Positions 8,503-17,849 of a stretch of 56,498 nucleotides of DNA are shown here, piece after piece. The position numbers and the translations under genes are program-made. Each line of letters starts with the position of its first letter. Position 1 is the first letter of the stretch. The notes under the pieces were generated by a model. The model saw only the letters and a program-made list of their open reading frames with translations, was not told where the DNA came from and searched no databases. Source of the stretch: Cyclobacterium qasimii M12-11B (GTDB taxonomy: Bacteria; Bacteroidota; Bacteroidia; Cytophagales; Cyclobacteriaceae). Location: the NCBI RefSeq assembly GCF_000427295.1, contig NZ_ATNM01000132.1, forward strand, positions 1 to 56,498, read 5' to 3'.

Positions 8503-9456
8503 ATGACCCAACCAGAAATTTCCGTTGTCATCACCATTTTTAATGAAGAAGGTAATATTGCACCTTTGCTCGAAGCAGTGTACAGTGCCTTGTCGGCAAT
8601 AGATTATGAGCTGATATTGGTGGACGATGGTTCGACTGATCGCTCGGTGGAAAAAATGAAGCTTTTATCGAATGATAAAACCAGGGTGCTGGTGTTCAAT
8701 AAAAACTATGGGCAAACCACTGCATTGGCAGGAGGGATCGACCATTCCAATGGAAAGTATATAGTGACCATGGATGGCGACCTTCAAAATGATCCTAGTG
8801 ATATACCAATGCTTTTGGATATGGTCAGAAATGAGGATTGGGATGTAGTAGCCGGACGAAGGGCCAATAGGCAAGATGGCTTTGTTCTTAGGAAACTACC
8901 AAGTAAAATGGCCAATTGGCTGATTAGGCATACCACCAAGGTGTACTTGTCAGACTATGGCTGTAGCTTGAGGATATATAAAGCACATATCGCTCAGAAT
9001 ATGGGCTTATATGGTGAGTTGCATAGGTTTATTCCGGTGTTAGCAAAACAGGAAGGTGCCAGGATGACAGAGGTAGATGTAAAGCATCATCCAAGGATTC
9101 ATGGCGAATCCAAATATGGCCTTAGCAGAACTTTCAAGGTTATTGCTGACTTGATTTTAATGCTTTTCTTTCAGAAATATTTTCAGCGACCTATTCATAT
9201 TTTTGGGACTTTGGGGCTTTTTTCCTTTACAGGAGGTGTTTTAATTAACATTTACCTGCTCATTCTGAAAATTATGGGCGAAGATATTTGGGGCCGACCG
9301 ATACTTTTGGTAGGTTTTATTTTACTCCTTGGAGGGGTGCAATTGATCACCACGGGAATTGTGGCCGAAATAATCGTTAGAACTTACTACGAATCTCAGG
9401 ATAAAAAGACTTATACAGTGAAAGCAATTTTCCAAGGTGATAAAAAAGAGGCTTAA
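8503..9456 (+). CDS. GT2 glycosyltransferase, polyprenyl-phosphate sugar synthase-like
   Basis: The 317-residue protein is a GT-A fold family 2 glycosyltransferase of the DPM1/ArnC/GtrB type. This type charges undecaprenyl phosphate with a sugar from a nucleotide donor at the cytoplasmic face of the inner membrane. Motifs are ISVVITIFNEEGNIAPLLEA at the N-terminus, VDDGSTD (Asp41-Asp42) for nucleotide binding, the DxD-type MDGDLQNDP (Asp91, Asp93), and HHPRIHGESKYGLSRTFKVI, which ends the catalytic domain. Two membrane helices follow, at about residues 230-250 and 262-290. Its 3' end overlaps the next gene by 20 bp, which implies translational coupling. Confidence 0.9.
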   Translation: MTQPEISVVITIFNEEGNIAPLLEAVYSALSAIDYELILVDDGSTDRSVEKMKLLSNDKTRVLVFNKNYGQTTALAGGIDHSNGKYIVTMDGDLQNDPSDIPMLLDMVRNEDWDVVAGRRANRQDGFVLRKLPSKMANWLIRHTTKVYLSDYGCSLRIYKAHIAQNMGLYGELHRFIPVLAKQEGARMTEVDVKHHPRIHGESKYGLSRTFKVIADLILMLFFQKYFQRPIHIFGTLGLFSFTGGVLINIYLLILKIMGEDIWGRPILLVGFILLLGGVQLITTGIVAEIIVRTYYESQDKKTYTVKAIFQGDKKEA

Positions 9457-10285
9457 ACTTTTTCTGAAAATCCTTCTTACTGGTCTGGCACTGTATCTGG
9501 TTTTTAATAAAATAGATACCAAGACTACCTGGAAAGTTATCCAAGCCTCCAATCCTGGTTGGCTATTTCTGGCTTGGGTGCTTTTTGTGATTTCTAAATT
9601 CTTTAGTGCGATAAGATTAAATATTTATTTCAAGGACATAGGACTGCATCTTCCTGAGATGAAAAATGTGAAATTGTATGCCATAGGAATGTTTTACAAT
9701 TTATTTCTTCCCGGTGGGATAGGAGGAGATGGTTACAAGGTTTACTTACTCAATAAAATTCATAAAATCCCCGTTAAACAATTGCTCAGTGCTGTATTGC
9801 TTGACAGAGGTAATGGGCTGGCAGTTTTGCTTTGGTTGATGTTTTGTCTGATGCTAATTCTGAACTTGCCATGGGATTTTCCTGTGTCTATGTTTTGGTT
9901 GGGTATTTTGGGATTAGTGGCCATTCCACCAGGTTTTTACTTGGTGATGTCTCTGTTTTTTAAACAATTCATGGGGACCATTCCCTCAAGTACAGGCTAT
10001 TCTTTTCTTAACCAAGGCCTTCAATTGTGTAGTGCTTATTTTATTTTAATGAGCTTGGGCGTGCAACAACAAGTAATTCCCTATCTTTTTATATTTCTCG
10101 TTTCAAGCACCGTCTCTGTATTGCCACTAACGATTGGTGGAGTAGGAGCTAGAGAATTGGTTTTTGTCCTTGCGCATGAGTATGTAGGGATTGACCAAAA
10201 TGTGGCTGTAGCCTTTAGTCTTTTGTTCTTTCTTATTTCTATGCTTACCTCTCTTTCAGGTGTTTTTGTCAAATACAAAGGGTAA
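9437..10285 (+). CDS. Flippase-like membrane protein (LPG synthase TM / UPF0104 family)
   Basis: The 282-residue integral membrane protein starts at a GTG (9437) inside the end of the GT2 gene. It resembles the lysylphosphatidylglycerol synthase transmembrane/AglD/YbhN family: about eight hydrophobic helices, the conserved YNLFLPGGIGGDGYKVYLL segment (about residues 90-110), DRGNGLAVLL, and the late VLPLTIGGVGARELVFVLAHEYVG motif. Members are thought to move lipid-linked intermediates across the inner membrane or act beside lipid-linked glycosyltransferases; the activity is not proven for this subgroup. Coupling to the GT2 gene supports a role with its lipid-sugar product. The soluble LPG synthase domain is absent, so it is not a full MprF. 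Confidence 0.82.
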   Translation: MIKKRLKLFLKILLTGLALYLVFNKIDTKTTWKVIQASNPGWLFLAWVLFVISKFFSAIRLNIYFKDIGLHLPEMKNVKLYAIGMFYNLFLPGGIGGDGYKVYLLNKIHKIPVKQLLSAVLLDRGNGLAVLLWLMFCLMLILNLPWDFPVSMFWLGILGLVAIPPGFYLVMSLFFKQFMGTIPSSTGYSFLNQGLQLCSAYFILMSLGVQQQVIPYLFIFLVSSTVSVLPLTIGGVGARELVFVLAHEYVGIDQNVAVAFSLLFFLISMLTSLSGVFVKYKG

Positions 10286-10612
10286 ACAATTGTCAATATA
10301 AAATTCTATTCCCTCAAATTTTCCCTCCATTCGTGGTGATTATACGAAAGGTTTTTAATGCAATTGCTGCTTTAATTTGCTGCAAAAATCTTGTTTTACA
10401 AGCTGGGAGGCGATGATTTTTTTAACCTTTCCCTAGAAGGAATTGGCCAAACCGATCTTTGTTTTCATGCAAACAAGATGGCTAACTTTTGGTTTTTCTC
10501 GACATTCAATAAATATTTATTATAGAATTAAATAGTAGATTTAAGTATAAAAGTGCCTGAATATCTAAAAATATATTTTGGTATATTGCCTTTACGCCCA
10601 ATTGATTAAAAC
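10286..10612. other. Intergenic region before the ceramidase-like gene
   Basis: These 327 bp are AT-rich. There is a TATATTTTGG stretch near 10573-10582 that resembles a -7 box with one extra T, but no clear -33 partner. No gene or strong hairpin was seen. Confidence 0.4.
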
Positions 10613-12147
10613 ATGAAGGAATTAATATTGGTTTTAGAGCATCCCGAATCGGAACGAATCTTTCTGAAGAATTTATTTTTTTCATTACTATTTACACTTA
10701 TTTTTTGTTCACCTGCATTGGCCCAATTGAGAGCAGGAGTGGCCAAAATGGATATCACCGACAGAGAAGCAGGAGCCGTCAATGACCCTCTTTTTGCTAA
10801 AGCAATGGTCTTGGATGATGGAACCACAAAGATGGTTATTATTACCCTTGATGTGGTAGCAGTGGAGGGGATAGGCCCCATCCCTGAAGGCTACATGGAA
10901 ACCGTCCGCACCCAAATTCAAAAGAAACTGGGTATTCCTCCCTCCAATGTGCTAGTTAATGCCAGCCATTGTCATGGTATCGTGCGGAAAGATGTAGATC
11001 AACTTACCCTGGATGCCGTCTTTGCAGCAAGTGAGAATATGGTGAAAGTAAAAGTTGGGACGGGAACTGGTTTTGAAAACAGGATCATGGAAAATAGAAG
11101 GGTGTATCTGAAAAATGGAAATCAGGCAGATATGCGAAGGGCTTACCCGTTTCCCCCAGATGAAGAGATTGATAAAATTGGGCCAATTGATACCGAGATC
11201 GGAATTTTAAGGGTGGATAAACTAAATGGCGAAAACTTAGCTGTAGTCTATAACTTCGCCGTTCACCCTATTCAAGGCGTGCCTAACGGGGGCAATACAG
11301 CTGATATGATTGGCTTTGCATCTAAGGTGATTGAGGATCACATGGAAGGAACGATGGCGTTTTTCTTACAAGGCTGTGGTGGAGACATCAACCCTGTCTC
11401 TTATAAAGGGGTAGAAACACCTCCGGATGCAGAACCATTGGGAAACATGCTTGGCCTCAGCGTACTCAATGCCCTAAAGGATATCCCCAGTAAAAAAGGC
11501 AATAAAATTCACCTTATCAATGAAACCATGGAGCTTCCCATGGCTGACTTCCAGAGTCGAATAAAGGCCTTGGAGGAGAAACAAGGTACATTGGTTAACT
11601 CCCTCCGCGGGACCAATGTCAATCTAAAAACATATATAGGCTTATTAAATGAACACAATTATTCGGCGGCCAATCCTTCAGCTTATGCATACAGGTACAT
11701 GCATGAAGAGATGATAGGGGCAGATGGATTGCGGACCTGGGATGAAGTCAATAAGAATGACATGGTTAATTATCAAAACAATATTTACACCATGGAGGAA
11801 CTCGTTCGGGTAAATACCAACCTGGCATTGGTGAAAATGCACAATGAGTTGGCCCAAGGAGAAACCATGCTTCCTGTTGAAATTTTAGCCGTGAATATAG
11901 GGGATTTTATCTGGTAACTTTCCCTGGAGAATTGACCGTTGAGATAGGGTTAAACATCAAAGAAAGATCCAAATATGCTTCCACCTTTGTTGCTGGATAT
12001 ACCAATGGGTACATCTATTATGCCCCGACAGCTGAGCAATTAAAAAACAAAGGGGCTGCACAAGAGGATAGCGATACGTTTTTGGCACCTGAATGGCAAG
12101 CCATGTTCGAAAAGAAAGTGGTGGAGATGTTGCAGCAGTTTAATTAG
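10613..12147 (+). pseudogene. Neutral/alkaline ceramidase-like exported protein, split by a frameshift
   Basis: The two open frames, 10613-11917 and 11932-12147 (plus its upstream extension), read as one protein of about 510 residues once a single missing base near 11908-11911 is restored. The N-terminus holds a signal peptide (FFSLLFTLIFCSPALAQ). The body resembles the neutral/alkaline non-lysosomal ceramidase N-terminal domain family: RAGVAKMDITDR, NASHCHGIVRKD with candidate metal-binding histidines, and FFLQGCGGDINPV. The conserved tail GDF-I-LVTFPGELTVEIGL and FVAGYTNGYIYYAPTAEQL is divided by the shift: the first frame ends GDFIW-stop, and the other frame continues LVTFPGELTVE. Such proteins are common in Bacteroidota and Planctomycetota, and most are not proven ceramidases. 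It may be real inactivation or a sequencing error. Confidence 0.78.
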
Positions 12148-12207
12148 CACTTGACCAATGAAAGTACTTAGGTCTTTCTAAGGAGTTTACTTTACATAAT
12201 CCAGCAT

Positions 12208-12241
12208 AAAAAAGCCTGACCCAAAATAGGGGCAGGCTTTT
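12208..12241. terminator. Bidirectional terminator between the ceramidase-like gene and tsf
   Basis: AAAAAAGCCTGACCC and GGGGCAGGCTTTT pair with one mismatch around AAAATA. The element has an A-run on one side and a T-run on the other and lies between converging genes. Confidence 0.85.
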
Positions 12242-12264
12242 CAAAGTTTTGGTTGCTGTTAGGA

Positions 12265-13092
12265 TTAACCTATAGAAACTCTTTTGAAACTTGTTACGGT
12301 CAATCCTTTGCTTACGCTGTCAAGGTATTGAGCGATTGTTTTACTTGGATCTTTTACGAAAGCTTGGCTAAGCAAAGTGTTCTCTTTGTAGAACTTGTTT
12401 AGTTTACCCAAGGCGATTTTTTCCAACATAGCTTCAGGCTTTCCGTCTTGTCTTGCCTGATCTTTTCCAACTTCAATTTCTCTTTCTACTACAGATGAAT
12501 CAACGCCATCTTTGTCTAGTGCTACAGGATTCATAGCGGCAATTTGCATGGCCACATCTTTACCAGCATCAGAAGCATCAGAACCAGCAGTGTTAAGTGC
12601 TACCAATACGCCTAATTTACCGTTAGAATGTATATAAGGCTCTACAATTTCGCCTGTTACTTTTTCGAAGTGAGACACTTCAATTTTTTCACCGATTTTA
12701 CCGGTCATTTCAGTGATTTTCTCACCGATTGTGATGCCTTCAAATGGCAGCGCCATAACAGTATCGATACTGTCAGCATTTGCTTTTACGGCTTCAGTAA
12801 GTATTGCGTTTGCAAATGTGGAGAATTCCTCATTTTTGGCAACAAAGTCAGTTTCGCATGTAAGCGACATCAAAATACCAGTTTTTCCGTCTTCACTAAG
12901 GCTAGTAACAACTACACCTTCTTTTGTTTCACGGTCTGCTCTTGAAGCTGAAACTTTTTGTCCTTTTTTCCTTAGGATATCAATAGCTTTTTCAAAATCT
13001 CCTTCAGCTTCGGTAAGGGCTTTTTTACAATCCATCATACCGGCCCCGGTTTTTTGTCTCAATTTATTTACCTCTTGTGCAGTAATAGCCAT
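12265..13092 (-). CDS. tsf: Translation elongation factor Ts
   Basis: The 275-residue protein is EF-Ts, the nucleotide exchange factor that reloads EF-Tu with GTP. The UBA-like start ITAQEVNKLRQKTGAGMMDCKKALTEAEGD and the SLTCETDFVAKNEEF core segment (equivalent to the TDFVA motif that contacts EF-Tu) are plain. The length is normal. It is the last gene of a run rplM-rpsI-rpsB-tsf, 108 bp behind rpsB, and ends at a strong terminator. Confidence 0.97.
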   Translation of the reverse strand: MAITAQEVNKLRQKTGAGMMDCKKALTEAEGDFEKAIDILRKKGQKVSASRADRETKEGVVVTSLSEDGKTGILMSLTCETDFVAKNEEFSTFANAILTEAVKANADSIDTVMALPFEGITIGEKITEMTGKIGEKIEVSHFEKVTGEIVEPYIHSNGKLGVLVALNTAGSDASDAGKDVAMQIAAMNPVALDKDGVDSSVVEREIEVGKDQARQDGKPEAMLEKIALGKLNKFYKENTLLSQAFVKDPSKTIAQYLDSVSKGLTVTSFKRVSIG

Positions 13093-13200
13093 TGGTTTAT
13101 ATTTTTTGTTTAATTAAATATAGGTGATGACAATAAAACAAAAATTGAACAGCAGGCTAGTGCCAGTGTCCAATTTTTGTAAATAAAATGTCAAAGTGGA

Positions 13201-13962
13201 TTATTCTTTAGTTTCAGCGTCTGCTGCTTTTTTTGCTTCTTCCTCTTCAGAAAGTTTAGCATCGTCCTTGTCTTTCTTACGTTCAGACAAACCTTCTTCA
13301 ATAGCAGCACCGAAAGCTTTTACTAATAGTGAAATGGATTTAAAAGCATCATCATTTGCAGGTATTGGGAAATCCACCAAGTTAGGGTTGGAGTTCGTAT
13401 CTACCAATGCAAAAACAGGAATACCAAGCTTTTTAGCTTCTGCCAGAGCAATGTGCTCCCGCTTAATATCTACAATAAAGAGTGCTGCAGGAAGTCGAGT
13501 TAGGTCAGATATACCGCCCAATACATTTTCCAGTTTTTCTCTTTGACGGCTGATCATCAGCCTTTCTTTTTTCGCCAGGTTGGTGTAAGCGTCATCTTTA
13601 GACATTTTGTCTATAGTTGACATCTTCTTCAAAGATTTACGTATGGTGGCAAAGTTTGTCATCATACCACCAAGCCATCTTTCAGTGATGAATGGCATCT
13701 TAAGCCTTCTGGCTTCTTCTGCCACCAAATCTTTGGCTTGTTTCTTTGTCGCTACAAACATAACTTTTTTGCCTGAGCGTACGATCTGCTTGATTGCGTT
13801 GGATGCTTCTTCAAGGCAAACGAGCGTTTTGTTTAGATCTATAATATGGATACCATTCTTCTCCATGAAGATGTAAGGCGCCATTTTAGGATCCCACTTT
13901 CTTGTTAAGTGTCCGAAGTGAACACCAGCATCCAGTAAGTCTTTATATTCGATATTGGCCAT
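13201..13962 (-). CDS. rpsB: 30S ribosomal protein uS2
   Basis: The 253-residue protein is uS2: [24 protein letters not shown] at the start, [27 protein letters not shown], and [31 protein letters not shown]. It sits on the back of the small subunit. The C-terminus carries an acidic/lysine tail ([20 protein letters not shown]) that is common in Bacteroidota and poorly conserved. It lies 44 bp behind rpsI and 108 bp ahead of tsf, the classical rpsB-tsf pair. Confidence 0.97.
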   Translation of the reverse strand: MANIEYKDLLDAGVHFGHLTRKWDPKMAPYIFMEKNGIHIIDLNKTLVCLEEASNAIKQIVRSGKKVMFVATKKQAKDLVAEEARRLKMPFITERWLGGMMTNFATIRKSLKKMSTIDKMSKDDAYTNLAKKERLMISRQREKLENVLGGISDLTRLPAALFIVDIKREHIALAEAKKLGIPVFALVDTNSNPNLVDFPIPANDDAFKSISLLVKAFGAAIEEGLSERKKDKDDAKLSEEEEAKKAADAETKE

Positions 13963-14006
13963 TTATAAATATGTGTTTTATAGTATTTAGGAAATAATAT
14001 TCCCAA

Positions 14007-14393
14007 TTATCTTTTAGAGAACTGGAATCTTCTCCTTGCTTTTCTACGTCCAGGTTTTTTACGTTCTACCATTCTAGAGTCACGCGTCAAGAATCCTTCT
14101 TTCTTCAACGGACTTCTATGGTCTTCGTTGATTTCACAAAGTGCTCTTGATATCGCCATTCTAATGGCTTCAGCCTGACCACTTATTCCACCACCATCAA
14201 CATTAATATTAATGTCAAAGGCACCGTCTTCGTTGACCAATACCAAAGGTTGCTTCACCACAATCTGGTGCAGCTCAAAAGGGAAATACTTATCAAGTGC
14301 CCTTTTGTTTACCACGATAGTACCGTTTCCGGGTTTAACGTAAATCCTGGCTACGGATTCTTTTCTTCTTCCAATTTTGTTAATTACTTCCAT
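14007..14393 (-). CDS. rpsI: 30S ribosomal protein uS9
   Basis: The 128-residue basic protein is uS9, starting [19 protein letters not shown] and ending [14 protein letters not shown]. That tail reaches the P-site tRNA, and the terminal SKR is intact. It lies 12 bp behind rplM, as in most bacteria. Confidence 0.97.
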   Translation of the reverse strand: MEVINKIGRRKESVARIYVKPGNGTIVVNKRALDKYFPFELHQIVVKQPLVLVNEDGAFDININVDGGGISGQAEAIRMAISRALCEINEDHRSPLKKEGFLTRDSRMVERKKPGRRKARRRFQFSKR

Positions 14394-14405
14394 TGACGGG
14401 TAGCA

Positions 14406-14849
14406 TTAAAGTTTTACTTCTTTAGGTTTCTGTGCGCTGTGTGGATGTTCTGATCCAGCATATACGTACAGGTTTGTGTACATTTTTCTGCCAAGTCTGT
14501 TTTTTGGAAGCATACCTTTTACTGCTTTCTCTACCAGAGTTCGAGGAGATTTTTCCAAAAGGATCTTAGGAGTAGCTACACGTTGCCCTCCGGGAAATCC
14601 CGTGTGACGAACATATACCTTCTCAGTCCACTTCCTTCCGGTAAGTCTAACTTTCTCGGCATTGATAACAATAACATTGTCTCCGCAATCTACGTGAGGG
14701 GTAAAGTTTGGCTTGTGCTTCCCTCTCAACATTTTTGCCACTTCACTTGAAAATCTACCTAGTATCTGGGATTGGGCATCCACTACTACCCACTCCTTGT
14801 CCACCGTGGCGTCATTCGCTGATATGGTCTTATAGCTTAAAGTATTCAC
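14406..14849 (-). CDS. rplM: 50S ribosomal protein uL13
   Basis: The 147-residue protein is uL13 (LGRFSSEVAKMLRGKHKPNFTPHVDCGD, KMYTNLYVYAGSEHPHSAQKP). It begins at a GTG (14849); the residues MNTLSYKTISAND match the usual N-terminus in this phylum, so the GTG is accepted. It is the first gene of the four-gene ribosomal/EF-Ts run, with a promoter about 60-90 bp upstream. Confidence 0.95.
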   Translation of the reverse strand: MNTLSYKTISANDATVDKEWVVVDAQSQILGRFSSEVAKMLRGKHKPNFTPHVDCGDNVIVINAEKVRLTGRKWTEKVYVRHTGFPGGQRVATPKILLEKSPRTLVEKAVKGMLPKNRLGRKMYTNLYVYAGSEHPHSAQKPKEVKL

Positions 14850-15175
14850 TGTGTAAATGTTTAATAATTAGCTTGTTAAATACATTTCACCCTCAAAAAG
14901 GGACACAAAGATAGAAGTTAATTCCTTCAATTGCAATAGAAACCAAAGTTTACTGCCTTATTTTCACAAGAATAGCTGTGTGCTTGGTGCCAATTGTTGC
15001 CTTTATTTCCCCCTTCTGGGACTGAAACCCTTAAAAGCCCTTCTGAAAAATTTAGAATGACTGGACGAATGTAGTCAATCCTATGGTTTTTAATAGCTTT
15101 CAATAGTTAAATAACAGAAGTTGAATAAGTTTGAACGATCTTCTCTTTGTGATTTATTGGATTGTCATTGGGAAA
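14850..15175. other. Intergenic region upstream of rplM
   Basis: The 326 bp hold the rplM promoter (14906-14937) near one end. The remainder, toward the Rnk/GreAB-like gene, shows no ORF or terminator that I can support. Confidence 0.5.
14906..14937 (-). promoter_or_regulatory. Promoter of the rplM-rpsI-rpsB-tsf operon
   Basis: On the minus strand, ATTG (14937-14934), a 20-bp spacer and TATCTTTG (14913-14906) fit the Bacteroidota TTTG/TAnnTTTG pattern. Transcription would start near 14900 and give a leader of about 50 nt before the GTG start. Confidence 0.55.
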
Positions 15176-15574
15176 TTATTTGACTGCAACTTCCTTTTTG
15201 ACTTGATTTTCTACTTTCAAAATCTTTAATTTTCTTAACCCTCCAGGTAAAACCCAATCTATTGTAGCGCCTTCTTTGAAACCAATCAAGGCAACCGATA
15301 GGGGAGAGAATAGAGATATCTTGTTTTGGGCCAGGTCAGCATTTTTAGGAATGACCATTGTCATTTTGATGGTTTGAGCTGGTTGCCCAACTTCTACCTC
15401 AAAATAGGAGTTCAATTGAATAATTCCCTTAGGTATTTTATTGTCTGGTACTTTTTTGGCCAACTCAAGTTCATTCATCAATTGCCCTACTTCTTTGGTC
15501 TTTTGAGCAGGAGTAAGGTTATTAATAATATTCTTAATAGTACTGTAATCGGATTCTTTAACTATAGGTTTCAT
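15176..15574 (-). CDS. Rnk/GreAB C-terminal domain protein
   Basis: The 132-residue protein resembles the stand-alone GreA/GreB C-terminal (FKBP-like) family that includes Rnk. These proteins bind near the RNA polymerase secondary channel but, lacking the full coiled coil, do not cleave transcripts. A short helical N-terminal region (YSTIKNIINNL...VGQLMNELELAKKV) precedes the beta domain, where NSYFEVEVGQPAQTIKMTMVIP and SLFSPLSVALIGFKEGATIDWVLPGG match the Gre core. The Gre tip acidic pair is not evident. It is monocistronic. The function is inferred from the family only. Confidence 0.75.
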   Translation of the reverse strand: MKPIVKESDYSTIKNIINNLTPAQKTKEVGQLMNELELAKKVPDNKIPKGIIQLNSYFEVEVGQPAQTIKMTMVIPKNADLAQNKISLFSPLSVALIGFKEGATIDWVLPGGLRKLKILKVENQVKKEVAVK

Positions 15575-16487
15575 AGTTTTTTATATTTTAAAATAGGTAG
15601 AGACCCAATAGGAATTACCCTTAACGGACTCTTGGTGTTCATAATAAATAGAAATAATAAATTGCCTAAATAACTAAGATAAGTCCCCCTACCTTAAAAA
15701 TCTATAGGGTAGAGGGTGATTTGATAAAGGCTTTATTGTGAGTGAGTACAATCAAAGTCACCTTCAATACCACTTGAAGTGTATTGTTTGAATAGGCGAT
15801 ATGGTTGTAAGGTTGAATCATGAGATTATTCTTAATCAAGATATAAAAAAATATTGAAATTGTCTAATTATAAGTTTTTATGTAAATAAAATAAAATTAT
15901 CTCTAGCGATCACACTCAGTTGCTAATACGGATGTTATTGAAATAAGGTTATTTTAATTGAATATTAACCTAAAATTAGGCGTTTAATTAAATGTTGATC
16001 CTTAAATATAGGCGATTTTCATTCTCTAATACAATTTCCCTATTCAGAATAAACATTTCTGTTTTGGCATTTGCTCATGTGTTTCAGGTTCTCCAATTCA
16101 TGAATTTATACTGTTTTTCTACCATCAATATCTCTAAGTGCTGATTTTCAGATTGTAAAGCCATTTATTATTTGCAAATTCGAGAACGTTTCCGTAATTA
16201 TTTTCTGATAGTTACTTTTATTTAAAATTTAGATTGGATAAATAGTCTATTGATTGATTTTGAGCCATTGGCTCCTTACAATTTTGCTTGATGAATTAGA
16301 TCAATTATTTGAACCAATTCAGTGGGGAAATATGGGATACAACGAGATTGCCCTATTGTATATTTGGACCTAGTGAATATCCCTCTAGAGCCTATCCAAT
16401 TAATGTTTTTGATTTATTGGAACAATATAAACGATCAAATAGCTTAATTAAAACGATATAGCCTGTTCCCTTTTAAATACACAATAA
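15575..16487. other. Gene-free 913-bp region
   Basis: This long AT-rich spacer separates the Rnk-like gene from the hydrolase at 16488. Apart from a LacI-like palindrome at 16181-16194 I see no ORF with coding character, RNA gene or strong hairpin. It may carry an extended regulatory region or a decayed gene. Confidence 0.4.
16181..16194. promoter_or_regulatory. Possible LacI-family operator (imperfect)
   Basis: CGAGAACGTTTCCG is palindromic around ACGT except for two pairs, and has the shape of LacI-family sites. It lies 294 bp before the exported hydrolase gene. It is weaker than the perfect palindrome upstream of susC at 22252. Confidence 0.3.
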
Positions 16488-17780
16488 ATGAAAAATACCA
16501 GAAGGTTATTTTTAAAATTAACAGGGATCCTAAGCCTGGGTTTAGTGAATCGATTCAAGGCATTTGGCCATACCGAGAGTAGTCCTGTTTTGGGTGAATT
16601 CGGGGCCAAATATGATTCACAGGTTTCGGGTTTTAGCGAAACAGGAAAGAGCATTATTGGTAATTATGGGAAATGGGCCAATGGTTTATTAGAAGGTAAG
16701 TTACCCAGTCACTCCTATAGAAGGGACAAATGGAAAGATATTGAGGATTGGAAAAATAAAGCATTAAAGATCACCAAAGATAAGCTAGCAGCCCCTGATC
16801 TAGGTGGCACGCCAAAGTTTACGATAGACAAGCAATACGCTTATGATGGGCTTTTAATAGAAGAAATAAGCTGGAAACTTCCAACGGGGGGTAGGTCTGA
16901 AGGCATTGTGTTGAAGCCTGCCAATGCAAAGGGTAAGTTGCCCGGGGTAATTGCTTTTCACGACCACGGAGGCTGGAAATATTTTGGCAAAAGAAAAATC
17001 ACCCGAACGAGTGATGAGAGACACCCTATGATGGTGGATCACCAAAAGATGTACTACGAAGAATTGGCCTGGGCCAATGAGGTGGCCAAGAGAGGTTATG
17101 TAGTGCTTGTGCCTGATGCGTTTACATTTGCCAGTAGGAGGGTTTTGCTCAAGGATGTCCCTGAAAATCTTAGGCAGGGATTGAATGATGATAATCCTGA
17201 TTTGCCGGAGAATGCAAAAGCTTATAACGATTGGGCAAAAGGACAAGAAGATACAATGGCCAAGTCGCTTTTTAGTGCTGGGACAAGTTGGCCAGGGGTT
17301 TTTCTTGCTGAGGACCAAAAGGCATTGGATATTTTATGTAACAGGGAGGACGTACAGGCTGATAATATTGGCTGTGGTGGGCTTTCCGGTGGAGGGATGC
17401 GAACCGTCTTTGCAGGAGGTCTTGATCCGCGGATAAAATGTGCCGTATGTGTGGGCTTTATGACCACATGGAAAGATTTAGTCCTTCATAAATCTTTTAC
17501 ACATACATGGATGACATTTGCTCCAGGCTTGCCTCCAGCACTTGATTTTCCTGAAATTCTAGGATTGAGAGTTCCATTACCTACCATGGTACTCAACTCC
17601 ATTGAAGATGGATTGTACTCACTCGATGAGATGCAAGAAGCAGATAAAATACTTTCAGCCGTTTTTGACAAAGCTGGAGCTGGGGATAAATACAACTGTA
17701 CCTTTTACCCTGGAGGACATCAATTCAATAAAAAAATGCAGGAAGATGCATTTGATTGGTTTGATAAGTGGCTAAAGTAG
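16488..17780 (+). CDS. Tat-exported alpha/beta hydrolase (dienelactone hydrolase/acetyl-esterase-like)
   Basis: The 430-residue protein begins with a twin-arginine signal (NTRRLFLKLTGILSLGLV). It has an alpha/beta hydrolase fold: a strand-oxyanion segment LPGVIAFHDHGGWKYF, the nucleophile Ser300 in GGLSGGGMR, a likely acid Asp in NSIEDGLYS, and a likely catalytic His in YPGGHQFN. Enzymes of this large group remove acyl groups from sugars or cleave lactones; the substrate here is not known. It is followed after 69 bp by the Nramp-related transporter and then by a Tat-exported amidohydrolase, all in one direction, suggesting a three-gene catabolic group. Confidence 0.82.
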   Translation: MKNTRRLFLKLTGILSLGLVNRFKAFGHTESSPVLGEFGAKYDSQVSGFSETGKSIIGNYGKWANGLLEGKLPSHSYRRDKWKDIEDWKNKALKITKDKLAAPDLGGTPKFTIDKQYAYDGLLIEEISWKLPTGGRSEGIVLKPANAKGKLPGVIAFHDHGGWKYFGKRKITRTSDERHPMMVDHQKMYYEELAWANEVAKRGYVVLVPDAFTFASRRVLLKDVPENLRQGLNDDNPDLPENAKAYNDWAKGQEDTMAKSLFSAGTSWPGVFLAEDQKALDILCNREDVQADNIGCGGLSGGGMRTVFAGGLDPRIKCAVCVGFMTTWKDLVLHKSFTHTWMTFAPGLPPALDFPEILGLRVPLPTMVLNSIEDGLYSLDEMQEADKILSAVFDKAGAGDKYNCTFYPGGHQFNKKMQEDAFDWFDKWLK

Positions 17781-17849
17781 CCATGCTTTTTTTATTATCT
17801 TAAGGTTTTTAAAATTAAATTAACAAAACACCCTACTATTAATTCATTT

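Noticed and set aside
12628-13117. Plus-strand frames opposite tsf
   Set aside because: They mirror EF-Ts, whose identity is certain, and have no recognisable protein features.
16854-17318. 154-residue minus-strand frame inside the hydrolase gene
   Set aside because: It lies antisense to a well-supported coding region and shows no domain.
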